Assembly (NCBI GenBank): GCA_016936575.1
Contig: JAFGXQ010000162.1
Location: 1 to 33,720, forward strand
DNA from: Deltaproteobacteria bacterium
Lineage (GTDB): Bacteria > Myxococcota_A > Polyangia > JAAYKL01
DNA length: 33,720 nt
Direction of reading: 5' to 3'
In this document: one piece after another, positions 1 to 7,096 of the stretch
How the letters are laid out: each line of letters opens with the position of its first letter
Position numbering within the stretch: the first letter of the stretch is position 1
Notes under the pieces: model-generated
What the model saw: the letters and a program-made list of their open reading frames with translations, nothing else
Database searches by the model: none
What the model was told of the DNA's origin: nothing
Position numbers and translations under genes: made by a program

Positions 1-93
1 AGCGACACCGATACCGACACGGACAGCGACACCGATACCGATACCGATACCGATACCGATACGGACAGTGATACCGATACGGATGCGGATGCT
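1..93 (+). repeat. SD/TD-encoding tandem repeat, linker 1
   Basis: Six-base GAC/GAT-AGC/ACC-type units encode alternating Ser/Thr and Asp in frame with the downstream gene. Synonymous codons vary between units. The repeat runs off the left edge of the window. Confidence 0.85.
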
Positions 94-1731
94 ATGGAAG
101 CATGTAACGGCGCGGTGGCGAATGATGTAAATCTCTTCGTGCCGAATTCCGGCGGGTTCTTTACGACAACGGGTAGTACACTTTCAGCTTCGGATGATAT
201 TGCGGAAGAAACAGAAATCGCCTGTTGGGGCCAGGATAATCCGTGGGGCGCAACGCCCGCCGGACCGGAACATGTGTATCAGTTTACACCCGATTCCGAT
301 ATCCTGCTGGCCGTTGATTTGATTGGTTCCAGCTTTGATACCCAGCTGGCAGTTGTCAGCGGTTGTCCGGATGGTACCGAATTCTGCGCGTACAATGATG
401 ATTACGACGGATTTCAGTCAGGGTTGGATTGTATGTTATTTTCGGCGAATATTACGTACAGTCTGATTATCGGTGGGTATAACGCTAATGCGGGCGAATA
501 TGTATTAAACATTGAAGAATGCGGTACCACGGATGCAGACAGCGACACCGATAGCGACACCGATAGCGACACGGATAGCGATACGGATAGCGATACGGAC
601 AGCGACACCGATAGTGACACCGACAGCGATACCGACACGGATTTTGGGAATTGCTGCGAAATTCACTCGGGAGTGGGCTGCGAGAATTCCGACGTGATGA
701 CATGTATGGAAAGCGTGCCGGCGCCGCCCCACTGCTGGGACGAGACCTTCCCGTTGGTTTTGGGTTGGGACCAGTTCTGCATCGATTTTGCTACTACTGA
801 ATGTGGCTTATCCTGTGGCACCACCGATACCGACACGGACAGTGATACAGATAGTGACACCGATAGTGATACGGACAGTGACACCGATACGGACGCCGGT
901 GATTGTTGTGTGGCCAATGGTACGCCCGAGTGCAATGATCCGTCAGTCACAGCCTGTGTCTGCGCGAATGATCCCTTTTGCTGCAATACAGAGTGGGATT
1001 TCATCTGTGTAGATGAAGTAGAAGGGCTTGGTTGCGGTTCCTGCGGCACCACGGATGCGGATACCGACAGCGACACGGACGCAGATACCGATAGCGACAC
1101 CGATAGTGATACCGATAGTGATACAGACAGTGACACAGACAGCGATAGCGATGTGGTATATCAACTCGATTCGGGCATTCCATACGTTATGGAAATGCAG
1201 ATTGCGCCGTCTGACCCCATATTTCTCAATTGGTTCGGCAATTGGTTCGAAGCGGTTCCGGGGGGCGAAGTGATTACTGAAGTGGATGTGCTGTTCGGAA
1301 CCACACCGTGGGCTCCTCAGCCCGCAACCGGAACAACATTCACCATCGCAATTTATATGCCCACAGTGCCGGCGGCTGATGCGGGAAGCGCGGATCCGAA
1401 TGCCACATTGCCCATACTCCTGTACTCTCAGCAAGTCATATTTACAGCTGAGCCGGATGGATTGACGTTCACCAGCGTTCTGTTGGATTCTCCGCTGCCG
1501 GTGCCACCGGAATTTTATGTGGCAGTTATCCATGGACCGGAGGTCGGTGTGATGATGAACGACACCGGCGCATCGATTTCAGATTCCTGGATGACAGTCG
1601 GGGATGCTTACTTAATTCCCAGTGTGGTCGAAGATCCGGTATCGGGCGCTATTATCCCAGTGATGCCCTCTCAGGTGATGAGCGGCGGCTTCGGCGTCGC
1701 TGCGATTCGCGCCATCGGAACATCGATATAG
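1..1731 (+). CDS. Modular secreted protein with Ser-Asp-Thr-Asp linkers (5' partial)
   Basis: The frame is open from base 1, so the start lies outside the window; the stop is TAG at 1729-1731. Four globular modules are separated by acidic linkers of alternating SD/TD. An N-terminal module (about 94-520) resembles a pre-peptidase C-like beta domain. Two short Cys-rich modules follow (about 643-820 and 895-1050); the second has paired cysteines and a CC-x4-WDFIC pattern. The C-terminal module (about 1153-1731) is a beta-rich domain I do not recognise. Further SD linker continues upstream of base 94. Architectures like this are frequent in secreted or surface proteins of Myxococcota and relatives, where the SD stretches act as extended, possibly Ca2+-binding, spacers. 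The function is unknown; adhesion or surface display is inference. It is convergent with the FHA gene at 1831. Confidence 0.8.
   Translation, partial: SDTDTDTDSDTDTDTDTDTDTDSDTDTDADAMEACNGAVANDVNLFVPNSGGFFTTTGSTLSASDDIAEETEIACWGQDNPWGATPAGPEHVYQFTPDSDILLAVDLIGSSFDTQLAVVSGCPDGTEFCAYNDDYDGFQSGLDCMLFSANITYSLIIGGYNANAGEYVLNIEECGTTDADSDTDSDTDSDTDSDTDSDTDSDTDSDTDSDTDTDFGNCCEIHSGVGCENSDVMTCMESVPAPPHCWDETFPLVLGWDQFCIDFATTECGLSCGTTDTDTDSDTDSDTDSDTDSDTDTDAGDCCVANGTPECNDPSVTACVCANDPFCCNTEWDFICVDEVEGLGCGSCGTTDADTDSDTDADTDSDTDSDTDSDTDSDTDSDSDVVYQLDSGIPYVMEMQIAPSDPIFLNWFGNWFEAVPGGEVITEVDVLFGTTPWAPQPATGTTFTIAIYMPTVPAADAGSADPNATLPILLYSQQVIFTAEPDGLTFTSVLLDSPLPVPPEFYVAVIHGPEVGVMMNDTGASISDSWMTVGDAYLIPSVVEDPVSGAIIPVMPSQVMSGGFGVAAIRAIGTSI
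532..642 (+). repeat. SD/TD-encoding tandem repeat, linker 2
   Basis: This is a low-complexity repeat of gacagcgacaccgatagc-like 18-base units, coding for an acidic (SDTD)n spacer between the first globular module and the first Cys-rich module. The antisense and shifted frames stay open across it and give spurious SVSL- or RYRCR-type reading frames. Confidence 0.85.
826..894 (+). repeat. SD/TD-encoding tandem repeat, linker 3
   Basis: Tandem six-base Asp-Ser/Thr units lie between the two Cys-rich modules. They have the same composition as linkers 2 and 4, so slippage or recombination could change linker length or shuffle modules. Confidence 0.8.
1057..1152 (+). repeat. SD/TD-encoding tandem repeat, linker 4
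   Basis: This is the last acidic spacer, between the second Cys-rich module and the C-terminal beta-rich domain. Units alternate TD, SD and AD and end in SDSDV. Confidence 0.8.
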
Positions 1732-1830
1732 TTTTTCTCCCAAAGCGCGCCGGTTGAGCGCGTTGCACCATCACGTTTTTCACATCCGAATGTTGTAGGT
1801 GTTGTTTTCGCCGCAGAACGGCTACTTGAT

Positions 1831-3186
1831 TTATGATAGCTTGATTTCTGAGAGGATGACAGCCTGCAGGGCGAAGGAGTAGGGCAGGGTGAGCAGGGTG
1901 CCGAACACCACGATGCCGCCGGCGCCGCCGATGAGTCCGGCGATGAAGAACGAGACAATCAGGGATGTGTAGGCCGACGTGTTGGTTTTGATAAATGTCA
2001 ACATGTCGTTGACGCGAATGCTGGTCCAGGTCAATCCCTTTTCCACCGTTAGGTACATAATCGCCGGTCCGGCCGCGAAGAGTGCCAGACTGAACGCCAG
2101 ATTTACCAGCCCGGTGACAAAGAACAGGAACGGCAAAAAGAACGTGATAACGCCCAGCACGATATTGACGGCGACAATGGCCCCCACCGCGGGCAGGTAC
2201 GCCAGAAACAGCGGAATACCGCCGCTCAGATACGAAAAATTGGCGGGCGGCAGTTCGCTGCTTCCCTGTTTGCGGTTCTGATAGCACGCGACGAGCCAGC
2301 CCAGCAGGTTTAATTGTCCGGCGATGGGGATGATGGTGAACAGCCCCATGACAATACATTTCATCACCCACTGGGCGTCTTGCATCGGTAACTTGATCAG
2401 TTCACCGATGTCCAAATTGTAGGTATAGCTTTCATCTGCGGATGCCTGGGCGCCCGAAGACGCTTGCGAAACCAACGACGACTCCGGTGCTTTTTCAATG
2501 GCAGATGCCGCATCCGCGGTTGCCGGCGGCGGGGCTTCGGTGGTTGCCGCCGGGTCCACTGCGTTGGGCAGCGCGGATGCCGCGTGGGCGGTCGGGGGAA
2601 CACTGGCGGCGGGTTGCCCCAAGGTGGTTTTCGCGGTGGATGGAACTCTGGACGCGACCACCGCCGGTGGGGTACTCGGTGCGGGTTGCCCCAGCGTGGT
2701 TTTATTGGTGGATGGTCGCTGAGAATCAGCCGGTATCTGAGATGGGGCCGCTGCGGCGGGCGCCGCCGATGTTCCGGATGCGCGCAGTGCACTCAGATCA
2801 GGAGCCGGTTGTCCCAACATGGTTTTGGCCCGTTCCTGCTTGGTGGGCGCGGCGACGGCCGGCTGCATGATGGTGGCTGCTGCCGGTTGGTGGATGGCTT
2901 TCAGAATGATTTTGCATTTTCCCATTCGCAGCTCGGTGCCGTGGGTCATGGTGATCGGGCCGACCAGCTTCACGCCGTCTGCGGTGAATGTACCGTTGGT
3001 GGACCCCTGATCGGTGTATACCACGTTGTTTTCAGATACGTTCAGTTCGCCGTGGCGACCCGATACGATATTGTCATGAAGCGGAATCGCACCGGTATCC
3101 CGACCGATAATGTAGGTTCCATCACTGAATTGTCGGATTTCGGTTCTGCCATCCGCATAGTGTATTTCCAGAGTAATTCGTTTCAT
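1831..3186 (-). CDS. FHA-domain protein with DUF4013-like membrane domain
   Basis: The protein has 451 residues. I chose the ATG at 3186 rather than an in-frame start nine codons upstream because AGGAGA sits six bases before it. Residues 1-97 form an FHA domain (IGRD near 27-30, SGRHGEL 42-48, GSTNGTF 61-67), a phosphothreonine-binding fold. Residues 98-255 are an Ala/Pro/Thr-rich disordered linker in which KT[T/M]LGQPA occurs three times (121-128, 162-169, 186-193). Residues 256-451 hold four to five hydrophobic segments with the W..K...G....IP pattern of the DUF4013 membrane family. The FHA head is probably cytoplasmic and docks phosphoproteins to a membrane module of unknown function. No Ser/Thr kinase gene is visible nearby. 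The FHA call is firm; the DUF4013 call is by pattern only. Confidence 0.88.
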   Translation of the reverse strand: MKRITLEIHYADGRTEIRQFSDGTYIIGRDTGAIPLHDNIVSGRHGELNVSENNVVYTDQGSTNGTFTADGVKLVGPITMTHGTELRMGKCKIILKAIHQPAAATIMQPAVAAPTKQERAKTMLGQPAPDLSALRASGTSAAPAAAAPSQIPADSQRPSTNKTTLGQPAPSTPPAVVASRVPSTAKTTLGQPAASVPPTAHAASALPNAVDPAATTEAPPPATADAASAIEKAPESSLVSQASSGAQASADESYTYNLDIGELIKLPMQDAQWVMKCIVMGLFTIIPIAGQLNLLGWLVACYQNRKQGSSELPPANFSYLSGGIPLFLAYLPAVGAIVAVNIVLGVITFFLPFLFFVTGLVNLAFSLALFAAGPAIMYLTVEKGLTWTSIRVNDMLTFIKTNTSAYTSLIVSFFIAGLIGGAGGIVVFGTLLTLPYSFALQAVILSEIKLS

Positions 3187-3200
3187 CGCTGTTCTCCTGG

Positions 3201-3232
3201 CTGTGAACGCCACGCTGATTGGTGGTTCACAG
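3201..3232. promoter_or_regulatory. Inverted repeat in the leader of the FHA gene
   Basis: CTGTGAAC (3201-3208) pairs perfectly with GTTCACAG (3225-3232). The stem can extend inward by about four more pairs around one bulged base. It lies just upstream of the ribosome binding site of the FHA gene (start 3186), so it could be an operator or a leader hairpin. There is no T tract. Confidence 0.45.
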
Positions 3233-3311
3233 GTTGCGGTCGCTCTATTGTGTATTTATTCGTCTATCGGGCTTTGTGCGAATTGGCAATAGGCGATTCC
3301 GATTTTTCGAA

Positions 3312-3740
3312 TCACTTGCCCTGTACAGCGGTTGATTCCGGTGAGATGATGGGGACGGAAGGAAAATAGTGTTTTATTCGGGAAGTGTCTCTTGTAATCA
3401 GTTGCCAGTTTTTGACTGCCGCGTGTGCGCCGATATAGAAGTCGGGCAGGGGAGCGGTTTTCGCGCCGCCTTTCTGTCGATATTGGAGGAACGCTTTTGC
3501 CGCGAGGAAGAGTGCTTCTTTCGGAAGTTCAGCAAACTGCAGCGGTAGCCGTTGCAGGCAGGTTTCCAATTCCTCAATTCTTTTAAAGGGCACAGAAATT
3601 TCGGCATACACAACGGGATTGATATACAACCGTGTTTGACGGTACAGACGCGTGAGTTGGTTTCTGGACCATTGATACCAGGAGGGGTGGTCCGAAAAAA
3701 TATCAATCAACACATTGGAGTCCACCAGTACGGGTTTCAT
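3312..3740 (-). CDS. vapC: VapC-type PIN-domain ribonuclease toxin (pair 1)
   Basis: This 142-residue PIN domain matches the usual VapC length. The conserved acidic positions are visible: D7 in VLVDSNVLID, E47 in VVYAEIS, D100 in LPDFYIGAHA and D118 in LITRD. These would hold the Mg2+ ions of an RNase that cuts tRNA or rRNA. The start codon overlaps the stop of the upstream antitoxin gene by 4 nt (ATGA at 3737-3740), the usual translational coupling of vapBC. It runs in the same direction as the FHA gene, 125 bp away, and is probably independent of it. The target RNA cannot be read from sequence. Confidence 0.9.
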   Translation of the reverse strand: MKPVLVDSNVLIDIFSDHPSWYQWSRNQLTRLYRQTRLYINPVVYAEISVPFKRIEELETCLQRLPLQFAELPKEALFLAAKAFLQYRQKGGAKTAPLPDFYIGAHAAVKNWQLITRDTSRIKHYFPSVPIISPESTAVQGK

Positions 3741-3991
3741 TCTGTTTCATTTTCCGGTGACGATACATCACTCCGGGTGAGAGCCATGATTTCTTCGGTA
3801 GTCATTTGGAGTGTGGCCGCTCCTCGCCCGTAGTCGAACGGACTGTCGCGCAGGGTGTTCGGCAGCGGGTTTTTTTCAATATATACGCGCCCGGCTTCTG
3901 CTTTGAAGACCACCTCGGTATTTGGATACAGATGAAATTCTTCGCGAATATACTGTGGAATGGTCACTTGCCCTTTTGATGTAATGCGCAT
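3737..3991 (-). CDS. vapB: AbrB/SpoVT-type antitoxin VapB (pair 1)
   Basis: This is an 84-residue protein. Its N-terminus MRITSKGQVTIPQYIREEF is a classical AbrB/MazE swapped-hairpin DNA-binding domain. The acidic C-terminal half, with a TTEEIMALTRSD segment, would wrap and neutralise the PIN toxin. GAGG precedes the ATG at a good distance. Such antitoxins repress their own promoter, and a palindrome overlaps this promoter and ribosome binding site (see 3995-4018). Confidence 0.9.
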   Translation of the reverse strand: MRITSKGQVTIPQYIREEFHLYPNTEVVFKAEAGRVYIEKNPLPNTLRDSPFDYGRGAATLQMTTEEIMALTRSDVSSPENETE

Positions 3992-3994
3992 TTT

Positions 3995-4018
3995 CTTACC
4001 TCTTACAGTAAGAGTAAG
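3995..4018. promoter_or_regulatory. Probable VapB1 operator palindrome
   Basis: CTCTTAC-A-GTAAGAG (4000-4014) is a perfect 7-bp-arm palindrome. It extends to CTTAC on the left and GTAAG on the right with one extra base. It covers the vapB ribosome binding site and the likely -10, as expected for antitoxin autorepression. Confidence 0.6.
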
Positions 4019-4038
4019 ATTTATCTATTAAATGTCAA
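4011..4038 (-). promoter_or_regulatory. Candidate sigma70 promoter of vapBC pair 1
   Basis: On the minus strand there is a perfect -35 TTGACA (complement of 4033-4038), a 16-bp spacer, and a weak -10 TACTCT (complement of 4011-4016). The -10 overlaps the operator palindrome. Confidence 0.5.
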
Positions 4039-4115
4039 CAGCGCAATCCACAGATCAATTCACAATCCACCATGGTCCTCACTTCACTTTGTTTTTCATT
4101 TATTGGGAAAATGGC

Positions 4116-4161
4116 TTCGGTGTCGGGAGGGTTTGGCGAAAACTCCCGACACCGAATTTTT
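4116..4161 (+). terminator. Strong hairpin plus T tract, orphan terminator or attenuator
   Basis: TTCGGTGTCGGGAG (4116-4129) pairs perfectly over 14 bp with CTCCCGACACCGAA (4143-4156) across a 13-nt loop, followed by TTTTT (4157-4161). In form this is an intrinsic terminator for plus-strand transcription, but no plus-strand gene precedes it; vapBC reads the other way. It may end a short RNA, block readthrough into lexA, or be a repeated palindromic element. Confidence 0.7.
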
Positions 4162-4198
4162 ACCCTCGGGAGGAAAGGTAAAAAGTAATGGCTGAATG

Positions 4199-4228
4199 TT
4201 GTATACCGTACATTTGTATGGTATACAA
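4199..4228 (+). promoter_or_regulatory. lexA promoter with overlapping inverted repeat (candidate LexA box)
   Basis: TTGTATACC (4199-4207) and GGTATACAA (4220-4228) are perfect inverted 9-mers. A nested TTGTAT-GGT-ATACAA palindrome lies at 4214-4228. The same bases supply a -35 TTGTAT (4199-4204), a 17-bp spacer, and a -10 TATACA (4222-4227). Repressor binding here would block polymerase, which fits LexA autoregulation. LexA box sequences vary between phyla, so the assignment is inference from position and symmetry. Confidence 0.6.
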
Positions 4229-4285
4229 GAAAAAGACCGTTTTTTGAGAAACTTTTTTGAGAATTTTTACGGAAGCGAGGAAAAA

Positions 4286-4912
4286 ATGGCTCCCAAGACT
4301 CCCAAAGGACAGACGCGACGTCAAGTTTTTCGCTTTATGCGCGATCATATCACCGCTGGCCTGCCCCCCACGGTGCGTGAGGTGCAGGAGGCGTTTGCGT
4401 TTAAATCGGTGCAGACTGCCCGTGAACACCTGGAAAACCTGGTAAGGGAAGGCAAACTGGTAAAGCAGAGCGGCATCTCCCGGGGGTACAGCCTTCCCGA
4501 TATCATTGAATTGGTGCCGCAACTGCCGGTGCCGCTGCTCGGCAGTGTACAAGCCGGCCAACTGACCGAGGCCATCGAAGATCCCGACGGATATATCGGC
4601 GTGCAGCAGTCCCGGGGGGTGGGCGAAGAACTGTTCGCGTTGAAGGTGCGCGGTTATTCCATGATGAATGCCGGAATTCTTCCCGGTGATGTGGTCATTG
4701 TACGTAAACAGGAAACCGCCGACAATGGTGATATCGTGGTGGCGATGGTGGAAGAAGAAGCCACGGTGAAGAGATTTAAAATGATCAAAGGGCGCCCCGA
4801 ACTGCACCCCGAAAACGATGAGTTCGAACCGATCGTTCCCACCGGAGATTTGCGGTTGCTCGGCAAGGTGATTGAAGTGCGCCGATATTTGGACAGCATG
4901 GTGGTTTCATGA
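4286..4912 (+). CDS. lexA: LexA repressor, SOS regulon master regulator
   Basis: The protein has 208 residues, the normal LexA size. I chose the ATG at 4286, preceded by GCGAGG and an A-rich spacer, rather than an in-frame start 30 codons upstream that lies inside the promoter. Residues 1-70 form the winged-helix DNA-binding domain (GLPPTVREVQEAF, then SVQTAREHLENL). The self-cleavage Ala-Gly is A90-G91 in LLGSVQAGQ. The catalytic dyad is S125 (VRGYSMMNAG) and K162 (EATVKRF). RecA filaments on damaged DNA would trigger cleavage and release the operon. The stop overlaps the next start (ATGA), so lexA, imuA and imuB are translationally coupled and share the 4199-4228 promoter. Confidence 0.95.
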   Translation: MAPKTPKGQTRRQVFRFMRDHITAGLPPTVREVQEAFAFKSVQTAREHLENLVREGKLVKQSGISRGYSLPDIIELVPQLPVPLLGSVQAGQLTEAIEDPDGYIGVQQSRGVGEELFALKVRGYSMMNAGILPGDVVIVRKQETADNGDIVVAMVEEEATVKRFKMIKGRPELHPENDEFEPIVPTGDLRLLGKVIEVRRYLDSMVVS

Positions 4913-5580
4913 ACGTTGCCCGCCGACTGGATGAATTATTACAGACCCGGTATCTCACGCTGGGGCTCCCCACCGGCGGGTTTCGGGGCGGGGCGGAACG
5001 GGTTGACTCACCGTGGAGCTTCGCCGCCCTGGAAGGTCGGCTGGTATCGATGCTGCCCGGTGTGATGAGTGCGTCGTTGTCGGCGGTGTTTCAAGTGATC
5101 AGAGATGCGCAGGAAGAAGGGGAAACGGTGGCATGGGTCGGTGGTGTTCAGAGTGGGTTTTATCCGCCGGATGCGGCGCGGTGGGGCGTGGATTTGGCTG
5201 CGGTTGCGGTGATTCGAGTAGCGTCCGATAAAGATATGTGGTTTGCGGCCGATACGCTGATTCGCAGCGGCGGCGTGGGACTGGTGGTCATTGATTCGGC
5301 ATCGATGGGCGACCAGCGGGTGTCCAAAGGCGCAACGGTGTTACAACATCGATTATCGGGGCTGGCCCGGACTCATGGAACAGCGGTGCTTATTCTGCCG
5401 TCCGGAAGTGAGCGCGAGACGGGCGGTGCGTTGGTGTCGTTAACGGTACAAACTCAGATGCGCCCGCTTGATAGTCCGGCGAGCATCTACAATGTGTTGG
5501 TAACCCCGCAAAGAGATAAAACCGGCGCCTCTCACTGGAAGATCGAGGAGTTGTGCGATGCGCCGGATGGCCTGTGTTAA
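4909..5580 (+). CDS. imuA: ImuA, RecA/SulA-like mutasome component
   Basis: This 223-residue protein has a diverged RecA-type fold. It shows the spacing of a P-loop NTPase relative (LPTGGFRGGAERVDSPWSF near residues 20-38, and GLVVIDSAS near 125-133), but no canonical Walker A, as is usual for ImuA. It overlaps lexA by 4 nt and imuB by 23 nt. In lexA-imuA-imuB(-imuC) cassettes, ImuA interacts with RecA and ImuB in SOS mutagenesis. Identification rests on context plus size and fold cues; sequence conservation in this family is low. Confidence 0.82.
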   Translation: MNVARRLDELLQTRYLTLGLPTGGFRGGAERVDSPWSFAALEGRLVSMLPGVMSASLSAVFQVIRDAQEEGETVAWVGGVQSGFYPPDAARWGVDLAAVAVIRVASDKDMWFAADTLIRSGGVGLVVIDSASMGDQRVSKGATVLQHRLSGLARTHGTAVLILPSGSERETGGALVSLTVQTQMRPLDSPASIYNVLVTPQRDKTGASHWKIEELCDAPDGLC

Positions 5581-7033
5581 TCTGTTCTCTTTTTCGCTGC
5601 AGATTCTTTTAAAGCAATATCAGGAGTGGTTGGATTTTCCGGTGGCGGTGATTACGCGCGATAATGCGACCGGGCGTATTGTGGAGTTGAATCGCCATGC
5701 CCGGAAGTACGGTCTGAAAAAAAATGAGAGTTATGTGACGGCCCTTTCCATGTGTCCGGTGTTGAAGGCGCAGGTCGTGGGGGAGAAAGAAATTCAGCAA
5801 CATACGCAAGACACCGTGGTGTTGCTTCGCCGGTTTTCGCCGATGGTGGAGGGGTCAGCGGAACACGGTGTGTTCTGGGTGGATTGTTCCGGAATCGATC
5901 GGCTGTATTCGTCTGAGTGGGAATGGGCGAATACGGTACGCGGGGCGGTGCGTGAAAGCGGTTTTTTTGCCGGCGTTTGCGTCGGTTCATCGAAATTCGG
6001 TACCTATGCGGTGGCCAGGTGGGAGCGGGGGGTTCGCGTATTTGAGACCGAGGAGCAGGAGCAGCATGCGGTGTTTCATACGCCGCTTTCTTTTCTTGAT
6101 GTTTCGACGAAAGATTTGGAATTGCTGGAGCGATTGGGCGTGTCCCGTCTGGGAGATTTGTTGGCATTGCCGGCGGAAAGTTTGAAGTCTCGGTTTTCTG
6201 CAGCGTTGTTTGACTTGCATCGGCGGGCATCCGCTGCGCAATTTTATCCGTTTGTTCCGCAAAAAGAGATGTCTCCCATAACGACCGGTTGTCAATTGGA
6301 TGGTGTACAATCCAATGCGTTGGCGTTGTTGTTTGTGAGTAAAACGTTGCTGGAGTCATTGTTATCAAAGTTGCTGGCGCAAAAGAAAGTATTGCATCGG
6401 TTGCAGGTGACATTCGTGCTGGCGCATGCACCGGAAACGACGATTGAAATTGTTCCGGCGATGCCCACGATGAATATGGCATTGTGGATGGAATTGCTTC
6501 GGTTAAAACTGGAGCGGCTGAAGTTGGCCGACAATGTGGACGAAGTGATTTTAGAAGCCCGGGCGGCGCCGGCCACGTTCGGCCAATTGGCATTGTTTCA
6601 ACATGAACATAAGCGGAACATTGAGGCGACCAATCGTGCCCTGGCCCGATTGCGTGCGAAATTCGGCGACCAAAGCGTGTTGTATGCACAGGTTACGGAA
6701 GGGCATTTGCCGGGGGCGAGCTATCAGTTGTTGCCGCTGAAGGCGGTGACGTATCCCAAGCCGGGAAAGCGTACCGGTGCGTTGGTTCGTCGAATTCTTG
6801 ATACACCGGTGCTGCTGAATTCCAGACCGGTGAAAGGTCCGGCAGGTGTTCATTTCGGGGGTCTCGGCAAAAAAGCGGTAAAGGAGATGCTGGGGCCGTA
6901 TGTGATAGAAGGCGGCTGGTGGGTAAATGATATTTGTCGCGAATATTATTTTGCCAAAACTGAACGTGAAATTTTATGGGTGTATTTTGACCGGCGCCGA
7001 AGGCAGTGGTTCCTGCAGGGGCAGGTGGAGTGA
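5558..7033 (+). CDS. imuB: ImuB, catalytically inactive Y-family polymerase homologue
   Basis: The protein has 491 residues. GAGGAG lies seven bases before the ATG at 5558; an alternative ATG at 5567 gives the typical MACVN start. The N-terminus ACVNLFSFSLQ replaces the DxDxFF motif of active Pol IV, and FWVDCSG (106-112) lacks the second catalytic DE pair, so it should be a scaffold rather than a polymerase. QLALF at 343-347 matches the beta-clamp binding consensus. The C-terminal domain ends with the family's WVYFDRR...QWFLQGQ motif. ImuB normally recruits ImuC (DnaE2) to the clamp, but no imuC follows here. The last 65 nt lie within an 83-bp repeat duplicated at 7735-7817. Confidence 0.92.
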   Translation: MRRMACVNLFSFSLQILLKQYQEWLDFPVAVITRDNATGRIVELNRHARKYGLKKNESYVTALSMCPVLKAQVVGEKEIQQHTQDTVVLLRRFSPMVEGSAEHGVFWVDCSGIDRLYSSEWEWANTVRGAVRESGFFAGVCVGSSKFGTYAVARWERGVRVFETEEQEQHAVFHTPLSFLDVSTKDLELLERLGVSRLGDLLALPAESLKSRFSAALFDLHRRASAAQFYPFVPQKEMSPITTGCQLDGVQSNALALLFVSKTLLESLLSKLLAQKKVLHRLQVTFVLAHAPETTIEIVPAMPTMNMALWMELLRLKLERLKLADNVDEVILEARAAPATFGQLALFQHEHKRNIEATNRALARLRAKFGDQSVLYAQVTEGHLPGASYQLLPLKAVTYPKPGKRTGALVRRILDTPVLLNSRPVKGPAGVHFGGLGKKAVKEMLGPYVIEGGWWVNDICREYYFAKTEREILWVYFDRRRRQWFLQGQVE

Positions 7034-7051
7034 ATGTACGATATAACTTGT
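6969..7051 (+). repeat. 83-bp direct repeat, copy 1 (imuB 3' end)
   Basis: The segment starts AAATTTTATGGGTG and ends ATATAACTTGT. It matches 7735-7817 at 82 of 83 positions; the single difference is T6983 versus C7749. Bases 6969-7033 code for the last residues and stop of imuB. The copy ends exactly where the vapBC-bearing segment begins. Confidence 0.95.
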
Positions 7052-7076
7052 ATGTGTATATACTTATGTATATATT
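7048..7076 (+). promoter_or_regulatory. Candidate sigma70 promoter and operator of vapBC pair 2
   Basis: There is a -35 TTGTAT (7048-7053), a 17-bp spacer, and a -10 TATATT (7071-7076). The first four bases of the -35 are the end of repeat copy 1 and the other two come from the cassette. An inverted repeat TATATAC-TTAT-GTATATA (7057-7074) overlaps spacer and -10, a plausible VapB autorepression site. Confidence 0.55.
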
Positions 7077-7096
7077 AATAATTGGAGGTGGTTAAG

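Noticed and set aside
414..1183. Open antisense frames with SVSL- or RYRCR-type repeats
   Set aside because: They are read-throughs of the SD/TD repeat DNA in other frames; composition is set by the repeat and no ribosome binding site or conserved domain is present.
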